In this document: positions 45,830-54,059 of the stretch, one piece after another | Position numbering within the stretch: the stretch's first letter is position 1 | Layout: each line of letters opens with the position of its first letter | From: Natranaerobius thermophilus JW/NM-WN-LF | GTDB taxonomy: Bacteria; Bacillota; Natranaerobiia; Natranaerobiales; Natranaerobiaceae | Reading direction: 5' to 3' | Assembly: GCF_000020005.1 (NCBI RefSeq) | Contig: NC_010718.1 | Location: 563,001 to 627,000, forward strand | DNA: 64,000 nt | Program-made: the position numbers and the translations under genes | The notes under the pieces: model-generated | The model's input: the letters and a program-made list of their open reading frames with translations, nothing else | Database searches by the model: none | What the model was told of the DNA's origin: nothing

Positions 45830-47314
45830 ATCAAAAAGCAAAATAAATTTTCAAATCAATATGACCTGGTAGTAATAGGTGGAGGACCAGGTGGGACTGC
45901 TTGTGCTTTAAAAGCTGCAAGATTAGGATTAACAACTGCTTTGATAGAAAAAGATTTCCCTGGAGGAGGATCTGTTGCCAGGGGGTATTTTCCTGTAAAA
46001 GCCCTAATAGAAGCGGCTAAATTAAAAGAAAATAAATTAGCTCCAAATGAAGAGTGCCTGGCCAAAGCTAATGAGAGGGTAAATAAAGCTAGAGCTCAGT
46101 GGGATTCTAGCCTGACTAAAAGGTTTGAACAATTATATCTAATTCCCGGTGAAGGAGAGTTACTCTCAAGTACATCTGAATTTTATCAAATTAAAATTCA
46201 CTCAAGTAAATATCAAGGGGAAATCCAGGACCCAAATATCATAGATGGTGATCGGTATATTAGTGCGAAATCCATAGTAATGGCTACGGGCACGGCTCCA
46301 GGGTCGCCTATACCTGAACTAACTATTGATGGGAAGAATGTTATTACTCATGAGCACTTATTAGATATGCATTATAATAACATTAACTCTATAGCTATTA
46401 TAGGTGCTGATGTAGAAGGCTGTGAGTTTGCCGGTCTATTTAACCGACTTGGGATACAAGTACATCTGTTAGAAATGGAAGATAATATATTGCCAAATTG
46501 TGATCAGGAAATTTCTAATAGTTTATCGACTGAATATAAGAAACAAGGAATAAAAATAAAAACAAATACTCAAGTTACTGGAGTTCAAAACTTAGAAGGT
46601 GAAGCCTTAAAGCTTACTTATAATTCGAATACTCCACAAGCCCATGGTGATTATTATTCTTCCAAAACAGAAAATGAATCAGATAAATCCCTGGAAGTTG
46701 ATAAAATATTGGTTACTGGCAAGAGAATACCTCAATTACCTAAGGGCTACGCTAACCTTCCCTTGAAAATTACCCAGGAAGGTTTGGTAGAGGTTAATTC
46801 TCAATTGGAAAGTTCAGCACCTGAAGTTTATGTCATTGGTGATCTTGCAGGTGGTGTTCCCTCAGCCAATGCTGCTATTCATGAAGGAAAGCTGGTCTCC
46901 CAAAATTTAACAGAACCAAGAAAAAATAAACATATTAATTATTCCTTTACTCCTTATGTTTTTTTTACAGATCCCCAAACTTCAGGAATAGGAGTTACCG
47001 AAGACTATTTAAGAAATAAAAAAATTCCCTATAAAAAAGGGATAGCCTATTTTAAAGAAAACTTGAGGACCTTATCATTAGGACATGATAATGGCTTTGT
47101 CAAAGTTTTGCTAGGTAAAAATGAATCCCTCTTAGGAGTTCACATGATAGGGCATGATATTTCAGAGTTGATATCAGTTATAACAGTTGCGATGCAATCA
47201 AAAATTCCTGCAAGTAAAATAGTTGATTTACCTCTTCCTCATCCAAGTATGGGTGAACTTATGATAGAAGCAATTGAAGAAGCAATAAATACAAGAATAA
47301 CAACTACTGGTTAA
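45830..47314 (+). CDS. Lipoamide-dehydrogenase-like flavoprotein lacking the redox disulfide; probable ATC start
   Basis: About 494 residues of the pyridine-nucleotide disulfide oxidoreductase family. The FAD motif VVIGGGPGGTACA, the NAD(P) motif IAIIGADVEGCEFAG and VYVIGDLAGG are intact, and the dimerisation domain ends in PHPSMGELM with the catalytic His-Glu pair. But the active-site CxxxxC is replaced: S48 and Y53 in GGGSVARGYFPVK. So it cannot do disulfide exchange there. AAGGAGGG (45816-45823) lies inside the frame and 6 bases before ATC 45830; the only ATG (45803) is upstream of it and lacks a ribosome site. Confidence 0.8.
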   Translation: MKKQNKFSNQYDLVVIGGGPGGTACALKAARLGLTTALIEKDFPGGGSVARGYFPVKALIEAAKLKENKLAPNEECLAKANERVNKARAQWDSSLTKRFEQLYLIPGEGELLSSTSEFYQIKIHSSKYQGEIQDPNIIDGDRYISAKSIVMATGTAPGSPIPELTIDGKNVITHEHLLDMHYNNINSIAIIGADVEGCEFAGLFNRLGIQVHLLEMEDNILPNCDQEISNSLSTEYKKQGIKIKTNTQVTGVQNLEGEALKLTYNSNTPQAHGDYYSSKTENESDKSLEVDKILVTGKRIPQLPKGYANLPLKITQEGLVEVNSQLESSAPEVYVIGDLAGGVPSANAAIHEGKLVSQNLTEPRKNKHINYSFTPYVFFTDPQTSGIGVTEDYLRNKKIPYKKGIAYFKENLRTLSLGHDNGFVKVLLGKNESLLGVHMIGHDISELISVITVAMQSKIPASKIVDLPLPHPSMGELMIEAIEEAINTRITTTG

Positions 47315-47330
47315 CAACAAACAATATTGA

Positions 47331-47345
47331 TTATAATTGCTATAA
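47331..47345. promoter_or_regulatory. PerR-box-like operator
   Basis: TTATAATTGCTATAA matches the Bacillus PerR box TTATAATNATTATAA at 12 of 14 defined positions. It lies 8 bases upstream of the -35 element of the ferritin-like gene, a typical PerR target type; a PerR-like gene is at 2411. Confidence 0.5.
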
Positions 47346-47353
47346 ATATTTTC

Positions 47354-47382
47354 TTGAAATAATAACAATTATTAGTTATACT
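47354..47382 (+). promoter_or_regulatory. SigA promoter of the ferritin-like gene
   Basis: TTGAAA (47354-47359), 17-base spacer, TATACT (47377-47382), 40 bases before the start codon. Confidence 0.7.
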
Positions 47383-47422
47383 GGAAAAAACAGAAACCTT
47401 AACAAGGAGGAGAATATTTCCT

Positions 47423-47908
47423 ATGAAAAAGGAATTAGAACTATTGAAACAGGCTGCCATTAACGAACAAGAGGGATATGAATTTTATATGATGGCCGCC
47501 CAAAACTCTGATAATCAGGAGTCTCAAGAGGCTTTGAATGAACTTGCTCAGGAAGAAAAGCAACATAAAGAATGGATCCTTGAATTATATGAAAAATTCG
47601 AACAAGGAAGTGCAGATAGCTTTGATTTTGATCAGGTGACTGCCCCTTCACCTGAACTGTTTAGATGGGAAAATCTACCATTAGACAATACTTCCAAGGC
47701 TTTGTCTGTTTTTAGTATCGGTGTTAAAATGGAATACGCCGCAGTAGAGTTTTACAAAGATGCAAAGGAAAAAACCGATGATCCTAATGTTGAAAAATTG
47801 CTTGATATTTTAATTGATTGGGAAAGACAGCATTTAAATGACTTTCAAAAGCGATACGATGAACTGCAAAAAGAATGGTGGGACGAACAGAGATTTAGTC
47901 CTTCATAA
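47423..47908 (+). CDS. Ferritin-like diiron protein (rubrerythrin-type domain, no rubredoxin)
   Basis: 161 residues forming a four-helix bundle. Diiron ligands can be placed in NEQEGYEFY, QEEKQH, MEYAAVEFY and DWERQH (two E and ExxH pairs). A rubredoxin tail is missing, so it resembles erythrin or rubrerythrin-domain proteins that deal with peroxide or iron. AAGGAGGAG lies before the ATG. It has its own promoter and a PerR-box-like site, and a strong terminator behind it, into which a group IIC intron has inserted. Confidence 0.85.
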   Translation: MKKELELLKQAAINEQEGYEFYMMAAQNSDNQESQEALNELAQEEKQHKEWILELYEKFEQGSADSFDFDQVTAPSPELFRWENLPLDNTSKALSVFSIGVKMEYAAVEFYKDAKEKTDDPNVEKLLDILIDWERQHLNDFQKRYDELQKEWWDEQRFSPS

Positions 47909-47916
47909 CAAGCTAT

Positions 47917-47956
47917 AACCGGCCATTTGGGTGAATAACCCAAGGGCCGGTTTTTT
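47917..47956 (+). terminator. Rho-independent terminator; intron target
   Basis: AACCGGCC (47917-47924) pairs with GGCCGGTT (47945-47952), with an inner stem of TTTGGGT and ACCCAAG; T run 47951-47956. The group IIC intron begins 3 bases after the T run. Confidence 0.92.
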
Positions 47957-48363
47957 ATTGTGCGCCATGCATGACGATTAGCTAGGTGGTGTAAGTCCAC
48001 TATGGGGGTTTGTAGTTACCAACCATTAGCCAAGAGCAAGGGTGCCCATCGTGAGGTGGGATCTGAAGGAAGCTTAAGGCAAAATTCCGACCCAAGGCAC
48101 ACGAACATCATCAGGCATAAGGTATGGGATGAGTTTGCAATACAAAACGAAGTCCAATCAACTACACGGACATACCAGTGTAAATGATGTGGGTACATGG
48201 AATGAAAGTTAATCGTCTTACCGTGGGAGGTCTCATGGACGTGGCAAGATGAACTTCGAACCACGGTTGAAATAAGATTTGTCATGAGAAGTCAGCAGAT
48301 TCCATAGTACTTGATGAGGTCGACATCATTAAGGAAGGGATGAACCTAGGAGGAGATCAGTAA

Positions 48364-49791
48364 ATGACTGTTACCAATAAAGGAATGAAGTGCCGCCAAC
48401 TTCTGACAGGCGAAAGCTGCAAAGAAGGCTCACCGCAGAAGAATAGTGCGGAACACGAAGGATATGCGGGAGTGCACAGTTCTTTAAGGATAACTGAAAA
48501 CAACATCTCCAATGCAAACTTGTCGAAGGGGAATTTGCTAGAGGAAATTTTGGATAGAGACAACATGAATAAAGCATTCAAGAAAATAAAATCCAACAAA
48601 GGCTCTCACGGGATTGATGGGATGGGAGTAGATGAACTTCTACAATATCTCAAAGAAAACGGGGACCACCTCAGGCAAAGAGTCCTGGACGGTAAATACC
48701 GCCCTAATCCCGTCAGAAGGGTAGAGATACCTAAAGAAGATGGGAAGAAAAGAAAATTAGGCATACCTACAGTGGTAGACAGGGTAATCCAACAAGCAAT
48801 AGCCCAAGTACTATCTCCAATATATGAGGAGCAATTCTCAGATAACAGCTATGGTTTTCGCCCTGGACGCAGTACTCATGATGCAATTAAGAAAAGTCAA
48901 CAAAACATAAATGAAGGATACAAATATGTAGTAGATATGGACTTGGAGAAATACTTTGACACAGTAAACCAGAGCAAATTGATAGAAGTGCTATCTAAGA
49001 CAATAAAAGACGGTCGAGTAATATCTCTTATCAACAAATATCTAAGAGCAGGAGTAATGATCAAACACACCTATAAGGATACAGAAGTTGGCGTGCCCCA
49101 GGGCGGGCCTCTTAGCCCTATCCTCAGTAACATAATGCTCCACGAATTGGATAAAGAACTTGAGAAAAGGGGGCACGAATTCGTCCGCTATGCGGACGAC
49201 CTGCTAATCTTTTGTAAAAGCAGAAGAAGTGCCGGACGCACCTTGAAGAACATACTACCCTTCATCGAAAATAAACTATTTCTCAAAGTAAATAAAGATA
49301 AAACTGTAGTTGCCTATGTAGGAAAGGTAAGATTTCTTGGGTTTGGCTTTTACAGACATAAAGGAAAAGCCAGATTAAGAGTTCATCTTAAATCAGTTAC
49401 AAAGATGAGAACGAGAATAAAAGAACTCACATCTAGAAGTTATGGAATAAGCAACGAAGCCAGAGCAAAGAAACTTAGCCGATACATTATGGGTTGGGTT
49501 AACTACTTTAAACCAGCTGATATGAAGAATCTGTTAATAAATACTGACAGTTGGATGAGAAGGCGTATTCGCATGATTTACTGGAAACAATGGAAGAAAG
49601 TGAGAACAAAATTTAAAATGCTCAAGTTCTTTGGAGCCAATAAATACAAAGCATGGGAATATGCAAACACAAGAAAGGGCTACTGGAGAATTTCCAATAG
49701 CCCCGTCTTATCCAAATCCCTTGGAAATGATGTAATCAAAGGATTTGGTTTCCTATTCTTTTCGGAATATTATCGACAAGTTAAAGCGTAA
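48364..49791 (+). CDS. ltrA: Group II intron reverse transcriptase/maturase, class C
   Basis: 475 residues. RT motifs: KRKLGIPTVVDRVIQQAIA, YGFRPGRSTHDA, VDMDLEKYFDTV, GVPQGGPLSPILSN, the catalytic YADD at Y276-D279 and FLGFGFYRHKG. The maturase X domain follows (YIMGWVNYFKPAD), and the tail with RKGYWRISNSP is the form typical of class C; no HNH endonuclease domain is present. It helps splicing and copies the intron into new sites. AGGAGGAG lies 8 bases before ATG. The first 60 residues are a variable lead-in. Confidence 0.95.
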   Translation: MTVTNKGMKCRQLLTGESCKEGSPQKNSAEHEGYAGVHSSLRITENNISNANLSKGNLLEEILDRDNMNKAFKKIKSNKGSHGIDGMGVDELLQYLKENGDHLRQRVLDGKYRPNPVRRVEIPKEDGKKRKLGIPTVVDRVIQQAIAQVLSPIYEEQFSDNSYGFRPGRSTHDAIKKSQQNINEGYKYVVDMDLEKYFDTVNQSKLIEVLSKTIKDGRVISLINKYLRAGVMIKHTYKDTEVGVPQGGPLSPILSNIMLHELDKELEKRGHEFVRYADDLLIFCKSRRSAGRTLKNILPFIENKLFLKVNKDKTVVAYVGKVRFLGFGFYRHKGKARLRVHLKSVTKMRTRIKELTSRSYGISNEARAKKLSRYIMGWVNYFKPADMKNLLINTDSWMRRRIRMIYWKQWKKVRTKFKMLKFFGANKYKAWEYANTRKGYWRISNSPVLSKSLGNDVIKGFGFLFFSEYYRQVKA

Positions 49792-49796
49792 ACTAG

Positions 49797-49874
49797 GAAC
49801 CGCCGTGTACCGAACGGTTTGCTCGGTGGTGTGAGAGGTCGGTAGATAAAATAATTATCTACCTCCTACTCGAT
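49797..49874 (+). ncRNA. Group II intron domains V and VI
   Basis: Domain V: ACCGCC (49799-49804) pairs with GGTGGT (49825-49830), inner helix capped by GAAC. Domain VI: GGTAGATAA (49841-49849) pairs with TTATCTACC (49855-49863). The intron's 3' splice site follows at 49874. Confidence 0.85.
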
Positions 49875-49974
49875 TATATTAGTTTGATAACCAGCTGAGA
49901 TATGGTACTATGAGGCTAGAACTATTAACTAAACTATTAATTAAATGTATTTAGCTACAGTTTATGAATTCTAG

Positions 49975-50355
49975 TTAGTCACTGTAGGATAAAGGTAGAT
50001 ATACCCTTAAAATTTCATTACAGTGCTCCCAGCTTATTTGATCAGATCTATTAGTATCTACAATACTTGGTAGAGGAAGACCTGTCTGAATTGGGTCATC
50101 TTTATCCCATTCTCCTGTAAGATACATAGTGTTATTCGCGATAGATATGTTAGCATTCTTAATACCTGGAAGTTCTAATTCGATGACTAAGTATCCATTA
50201 TATTCATATGCATCTTTATGGAAATCATCTGACTTTACCAGTTCATTATCAAAGTTGTTAACTATGCTTTCTAAAGTTGCGCGAAATTCGTGGGTGGTTT
50301 CATTGTCATTGAAATTGGGCTTTGAATTGGGATTATGATTATAATTTGTAAACAT
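49975..50355 (-). CDS. Diverged Hsp20-like protein
   Basis: 126 residues. The centre (about 48-85, YEYNGYLVIELELPGIKNANISIANN, in pieces) and the end (EILRVYLPLSYSD) follow the alpha-crystallin domain, but the usual GVL signature is changed to EILRVYLPL. The N-terminus is rich in Asn. It could be a small chaperone or a spore-coat Hsp20 relative. GGAGG lies 8 bases before ATG. It is divergent from the SagB-like lipoprotein gene. Confidence 0.72.
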   Translation of the reverse strand: MFTNYNHNPNSKPNFNDNETTHEFRATLESIVNNFDNELVKSDDFHKDAYEYNGYLVIELELPGIKNANISIANNTMYLTGEWDKDDPIQTGLPLPSIVDTNRSDQISWEHCNEILRVYLPLSYSD

Positions 50356-50455
50356 TTAAACAGCCTCCAAATTAGGAAAATATTTTTATTTTTAGTATTG
50401 TACTTTTACGAATATTTTATCCACTGTAATTTCTCTAACCTAACAAGGGGGTGAT

Positions 50456-51214
50456 TTGCCCTTGCAGGGCAATGTGTTATCTAGGTCAGGACTTTTAGTT
50501 TTAGGGCTCACTATCTTATTAATAGGAGGATTAACTGCTTGCCAAACAAAGGAAAGTCAGGACCGTAATACAGAGGAGAATTTTAACAATGATAACAACA
50601 TTATAGAATTATCCAGTCCCAACATAGAAGGTGATTTAACAATAGAGGAAGCAATTGAGGAACGCAGGTCAGTTAGGAGTTATCAAGAAGAAGGCCTAAG
50701 CGAACAAGAGTTATCTCAACTATTATGGGCCGCTCAGGGTATTACTGATAAGAATAGAAATTATAGGGCGGCGCCATCGGCAGGTGCGACATTTCCTATG
50801 GAAATTTTCGTGCTTGTAGAACAGGTTGAAGGTTTAGCATCCGGAGTATATCATTATCTACCAGAAAAACACTCTTTAAAAGTATTAAAATCTGAAGATG
50901 AAGACAAAAGTGAAGAATTATCTCAAGAGTTGATGAAAGCAGCATTAGGTCAAGATTCCATTGGTGAAGCTCCAGTGAATATTATCATAGCTGCTGTTTA
51001 TGATCGTGTCACTGCCGAATACGGAGAAGTGGGCTATAGATATGGTAAAATGGAAGCTGGGCATATATCGCAAAATATTTACTTACAGTCTCAAGGATTG
51101 GATTTGGGGACGGTAGCAATTGGAGCCTTTCACCAAGATAGTGTGAGCAATATCTTAGAGCTTTCTCAAGATACGGAACCTTTGTATATAATGCCTGTAG
51201 GAAAATTAGATTAA
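50456..51214 (+). CDS. SagB-like nitroreductase-fold lipoprotein
   Basis: 252 residues. A hydrophobic signal ends in the lipobox GLTAC, then an acidic linker (about 30-60). The rest is a nitroreductase/SagB-type domain: EERRSVRSYQEEGLS, LLWAAQGITDK, RAAPSAGATFPMEIFVLV, GVYHYLPEKHSL and GLDLGTVAIGAF. It should bind FMN and sit outside the membrane. No azole-peptide genes are near. TTG start with AAGGGGG just upstream; a second TTG two codons later is possible. Confidence 0.83.
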   Translation: MPLQGNVLSRSGLLVLGLTILLIGGLTACQTKESQDRNTEENFNNDNNIIELSSPNIEGDLTIEEAIEERRSVRSYQEEGLSEQELSQLLWAAQGITDKNRNYRAAPSAGATFPMEIFVLVEQVEGLASGVYHYLPEKHSLKVLKSEDEDKSEELSQELMKAALGQDSIGEAPVNIIIAAVYDRVTAEYGEVGYRYGKMEAGHISQNIYLQSQGLDLGTVAIGAFHQDSVSNILELSQDTEPLYIMPVGKLD

Positions 51215-51296
51215 TGATTCGTTGAGGAATATTCAGTATATTCAAACTGATACTGATACTGAATTAAAAATAAAACCACAAGGAGGTCGTCAAAGG

Positions 51297-52598
51297 ATGG
51301 CAATAAATAATAATGTATCATATAAGGCTTTAACTGATGACTTGGAGCTTGAATACAAAAATCATCAGGGTTATGCTTTTACCCCGGAAGATGGACCGCA
51401 ACCTGAAGGTCCTAAATACCCAGATCGCTGGCGCGGTCCTGCCATAGGAGAAAAACGCGGTATATTTCAAAATGAACAACTTGTTTCAGTAGGGAGATTA
51501 CTACCTACTGAAATTAGTATTGGTGGTAATTATGTACCAGCTGGTGGAATAGCCGATGTGGCTACGATGCCCGAAAATAGGGGTAAAGGTTTTTTTAAAC
51601 AACTTTTCTCTGGCTTTATTCAGGAAATGCGGGATCGTGGGTTATGCTTATCAATATTATGGCCTTCTTCTTACCACATATATTCTAAACTAGGGTATAG
51701 TACTGCCGGGTCAAAAATAGTATATGATATGAATTTCAATAGCTTCTCACTAAGCAGTAATATCAAATTAACCGAGAAAAAACTTGAATTTGTCCCCATA
51801 GAGAGAGGTCAGGAACATGATTCCCTAAAAGAGGTTTATCGACGAAATACTAAAAAATTTAATTTGTCAATTAATAGGGATTCTAATTGGTGGGATGCTT
51901 TTGTTACTACTCAGTCAAAAGTTTCTTCAGGAAAACCAGCTTATGTTTATGCTGTTATAGACCCCAATGATAATCCTGAAGATTATAAAGGTTATTTGAT
52001 TTATGACTTCGATACTGTGCCTTCTGTAAACTCCCAGGGGCAACCAGCTAACATTACTAAGATGCGTATCCGGGAATTGGTATATGATAATTTTGAAGTT
52101 TATAGTGCTATTTTGAAATTTATTTCGGGTCACAGTCTGCAAGCAGAACAACTTTCCATTGAGGGAATTACAGATCAATATTTTACAGATAAGATAATGG
52201 CCCCTGAAGCTCTTAGCTGTCAAATCGAATCAGGCCCTATGGTAAAAATTGTTGATGTAGTTAGCGCACTTTCGTATTTAGAACCACCTAAAAACTTGAC
52301 AGGAAAGTTAAATCTTCAAATTGAGGATAAATTTACACCTGACAACTCCGGTATTTATATGATAGAAGTGGAAGAAGGAAATATAAGTGTTAATTCTGAG
52401 CCAACAACTACAAGCATGGAAAATCCTGATTTTATTATGGATATAAACTCATTATCCCAAATATATGCAGGCTATATACAGCCCTACCAACTTGTACAAG
52501 AACAAAGAATAACTCCTGGGAACTCTGATCCGGAAAAATTGACTCTACTGAACAGAATTTTTCCAAGTCATCCCATTTTTCCTCTGGAATACTTCTAA
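51297..52598 (+). CDS. Eis-like GNAT acetyltransferase with SCP2-type C-domain
   Basis: 433 residues. The N-terminal GNAT domain has GRLLPTEISIGG, the acetyl-CoA loop ADVATMPENRGKGFF and the LWPSSYHIYSKLGY stretch, as in Eis/YitI-type enhanced-intracellular-survival proteins. A second GNAT-like part and a C-terminal sterol-carrier-like domain (about 320-430) follow. Such enzymes acetylate amines, sometimes aminoglycosides; substrate unknown here. The frame opens at 51222, but AAGGAGG 10 bases before ATG 51297 marks the start. Confidence 0.87.
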   Translation: MAINNNVSYKALTDDLELEYKNHQGYAFTPEDGPQPEGPKYPDRWRGPAIGEKRGIFQNEQLVSVGRLLPTEISIGGNYVPAGGIADVATMPENRGKGFFKQLFSGFIQEMRDRGLCLSILWPSSYHIYSKLGYSTAGSKIVYDMNFNSFSLSSNIKLTEKKLEFVPIERGQEHDSLKEVYRRNTKKFNLSINRDSNWWDAFVTTQSKVSSGKPAYVYAVIDPNDNPEDYKGYLIYDFDTVPSVNSQGQPANITKMRIRELVYDNFEVYSAILKFISGHSLQAEQLSIEGITDQYFTDKIMAPEALSCQIESGPMVKIVDVVSALSYLEPPKNLTGKLNLQIEDKFTPDNSGIYMIEVEEGNISVNSEPTTTSMENPDFIMDINSLSQIYAGYIQPYQLVQEQRITPGNSDPEKLTLLNRIFPSHPIFPLEYF

Positions 52599-52716
52599 CT
52601 TTTTGGTGCTGTTACATTTAGTTGTTGATACTGTTTTTACTGTAAAGAAGGGGAATGTCAAATAAATGAAACTATCAAAAGATTTTGGACCCAATTAAGG
52701 GGGAGATTCTCTTGGG

Positions 52717-52983
52717 GTGAGTGTAAAATTTATTAGAGATGTATTGATAACATACGAAGGAGAATCCTTTCAACAAAAGCGTGGTAAACAATTTACTTAT
52801 AAAGTTAAGGGTAATTCTATTGTGCCAGATACAACTAAGTACCCAATCCCCATCAAGGACATTATTAAAGGGTTAAATAGAGGACAGGTGACTAGAGTGG
52901 CTGATCTCAAAGATTTGCGTGGATCATCATATATATACGCTTTGGTAACGGACAAAAGGATTAAAGATAATATTAAGTGTTAA
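52717..52983 (+). CDS. Hypothetical protein, 88 residues
   Basis: Not recognised. It is basic and soluble, with a predicted beta-rich start (VLITYEGESFQQKRGKQF) and a repeated charged pattern. GTG start with AAGGGGGAG 11 bases upstream, a long distance. A long imperfect hairpin followed by a T run ends it, which supports a transcribed gene. Confidence 0.55.
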   Translation: MSVKFIRDVLITYEGESFQQKRGKQFTYKVKGNSIVPDTTKYPIPIKDIIKGLNRGQVTRVADLKDLRGSSYIYALVTDKRIKDNIKC

Positions 52984-53031
52984 CTTAGTTGTCTCAGGAA
53001 ATGGGTGAAGATAGTTAATTGTAAGAAACAA

Positions 53032-53094
53032 ATGAGAAGCTGCTTCATTTTATAGAAATTTTAGATATAAAAATGAGCAGCTTTTCTCTTTTTG
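53032..53094 (+). terminator. Imperfect hairpin terminator
   Basis: GAGAAGCTGCT...TTTTATA (53034-53054) pairs with TATAAAAATG...GCTTTTCTC (53066-53088) with small bulges, followed by TTTTTG. Confidence 0.65.
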
Positions 53095-53131
53095 TTAATT
53101 TTCCCCCAACGGCCTTTCAAGATATAGACAT

Positions 53132-53167
53132 CTAATTCATGCCCCCTACAGCTAGTTCATGCCCCCC
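53132..53167 (-). repeat. Tandem 15-base repeat, period 20
   Basis: CTAATTCATGCCCCC (53132-53146) and CTAGTTCATGCCCCC (53152-53166) differ by one base. On the minus strand each reads GGGGGCATGAA followed by a stop codon. They lie just after the stop of the ABC permease gene. Confidence 0.5.
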
Positions 53168-53177
53168 TTCACTGGAG

Positions 53178-54059
53178 TTATTCTTCTATTCGCCAGTCAA
53201 GATTGTTTAAAATTAAGATATAAAAACAGCAAGTGAATACTAGTAAAATAGCGGCATTAAATAACACTTCCTGGGTTAGCCCTGAAATCAACAAAATTCT
53301 TAATGTCTCGGCAGCATAAGTTGTCGGTAATAATCTAGATATCAACTGTAATAAAGAAGGAAGATCCTCAATTCTTACCATTACAGGTGTCAAGAAACTG
53401 ATTAGCATCATTAGAGCCTGGACTAGCATGCTAGTAAGCTGTTGATTTGGTGACCAAAACCCAATATATGCTCCGATTCCCACAACACTCATTATTATTA
53501 GAAAGGTTGCAGGGAAAAGTGCCCATGTCATATAAAAGTCAACATCATAAACCAACCGGCCTATCACAAACAAAATACAGAATGACGGTAAACTAGTCAT
53601 GGCTCCTCTTGCTAGATTAGCTAATATAAAGTTTATCTTAGAGATGGGAAGTGATGCGTAAAAAGTGAAATGTCCTTGGTGTTTCTGCTGAGATATATTT
53701 TGAGCGACTACGTTTAAACCTGTAATAACCAATGCAAACATCATATTACCAGTTATAATATGGGCCATTTGACCGGAGCTGGGATTATCAGTAAAAAAAT
53801 TTAAAAACATCAAGGTGGTTAAGGGAAATAAAGAAGCTAACCCCACTATAAAAATCCAATCATCTCTAATAATAGCAAATTGTATTCAAAGGAGATACCA
53901 AAGCTCTACGATTAGCTGGCGTAAATTATTAGTTTCCATTATCTCTTCTATATCGTCTTGATCTTTATGATAGAAATCCGAAACTGAACCTGGGTATGAT
54001 TCTGAATATGAATCTGAGCCTGCAGATTTATAAGTAAAACCTCTAGTATTGTTAACCAT
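53178..54059 (-). pseudogene. ABC-2 type permease interrupted by in-frame TGA
   Basis: One continuous frame of 293 codons is broken only by TGA at 53886-53888 (codon 58). Before it lies a polar N-terminus ending LRQLIVELWYLL; after it IQFAIIRDDWIFIVG continues the permease with six hydrophobic segments. ATG 54057-54059 has GGGAGG upstream and overlaps the end of the ATPase gene by 8 bases. A CGA (Arg) to TGA change would explain it. No SECIS-like hairpin follows and the site is not a redox residue, so selenocysteine is unlikely. The downstream frame has a GTG at 53846 but no ribosome site. Confidence 0.75.

Larger units (their letters stand above)
47960..49874 (+). mobile_element. Group IIC intron, complete
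   Basis: The 5' end has the group II consensus GTGCG (GTGCGCC at 47960). A structured 400-base 5' region leads to the reverse transcriptase gene (48364-49791). A domain V with ACCGCC/GGTGGT outer stem and GAAC loop follows, then domain VI, ending at CTACTCGAT (49874). Domain V carries the CGC triad position expected of class C. The RT lacks an endonuclease domain. Insertion straight behind a terminator hairpin is the known habit of class C introns. All parts look intact, so it may be active. Boundaries are good to a few bases. Confidence 0.88.

Noticed and set aside
48016-48285. Minus-strand 89-codon frame near the intron start
   Set aside because: It lies within the structured 5' RNA of the group IIC intron and has no family resemblance.
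53883-53888. The TGA in the permease as a selenocysteine codon
   Set aside because: No hairpin at SECIS distance and the position is a non-redox, membrane-proximal residue where Arg is more natural.
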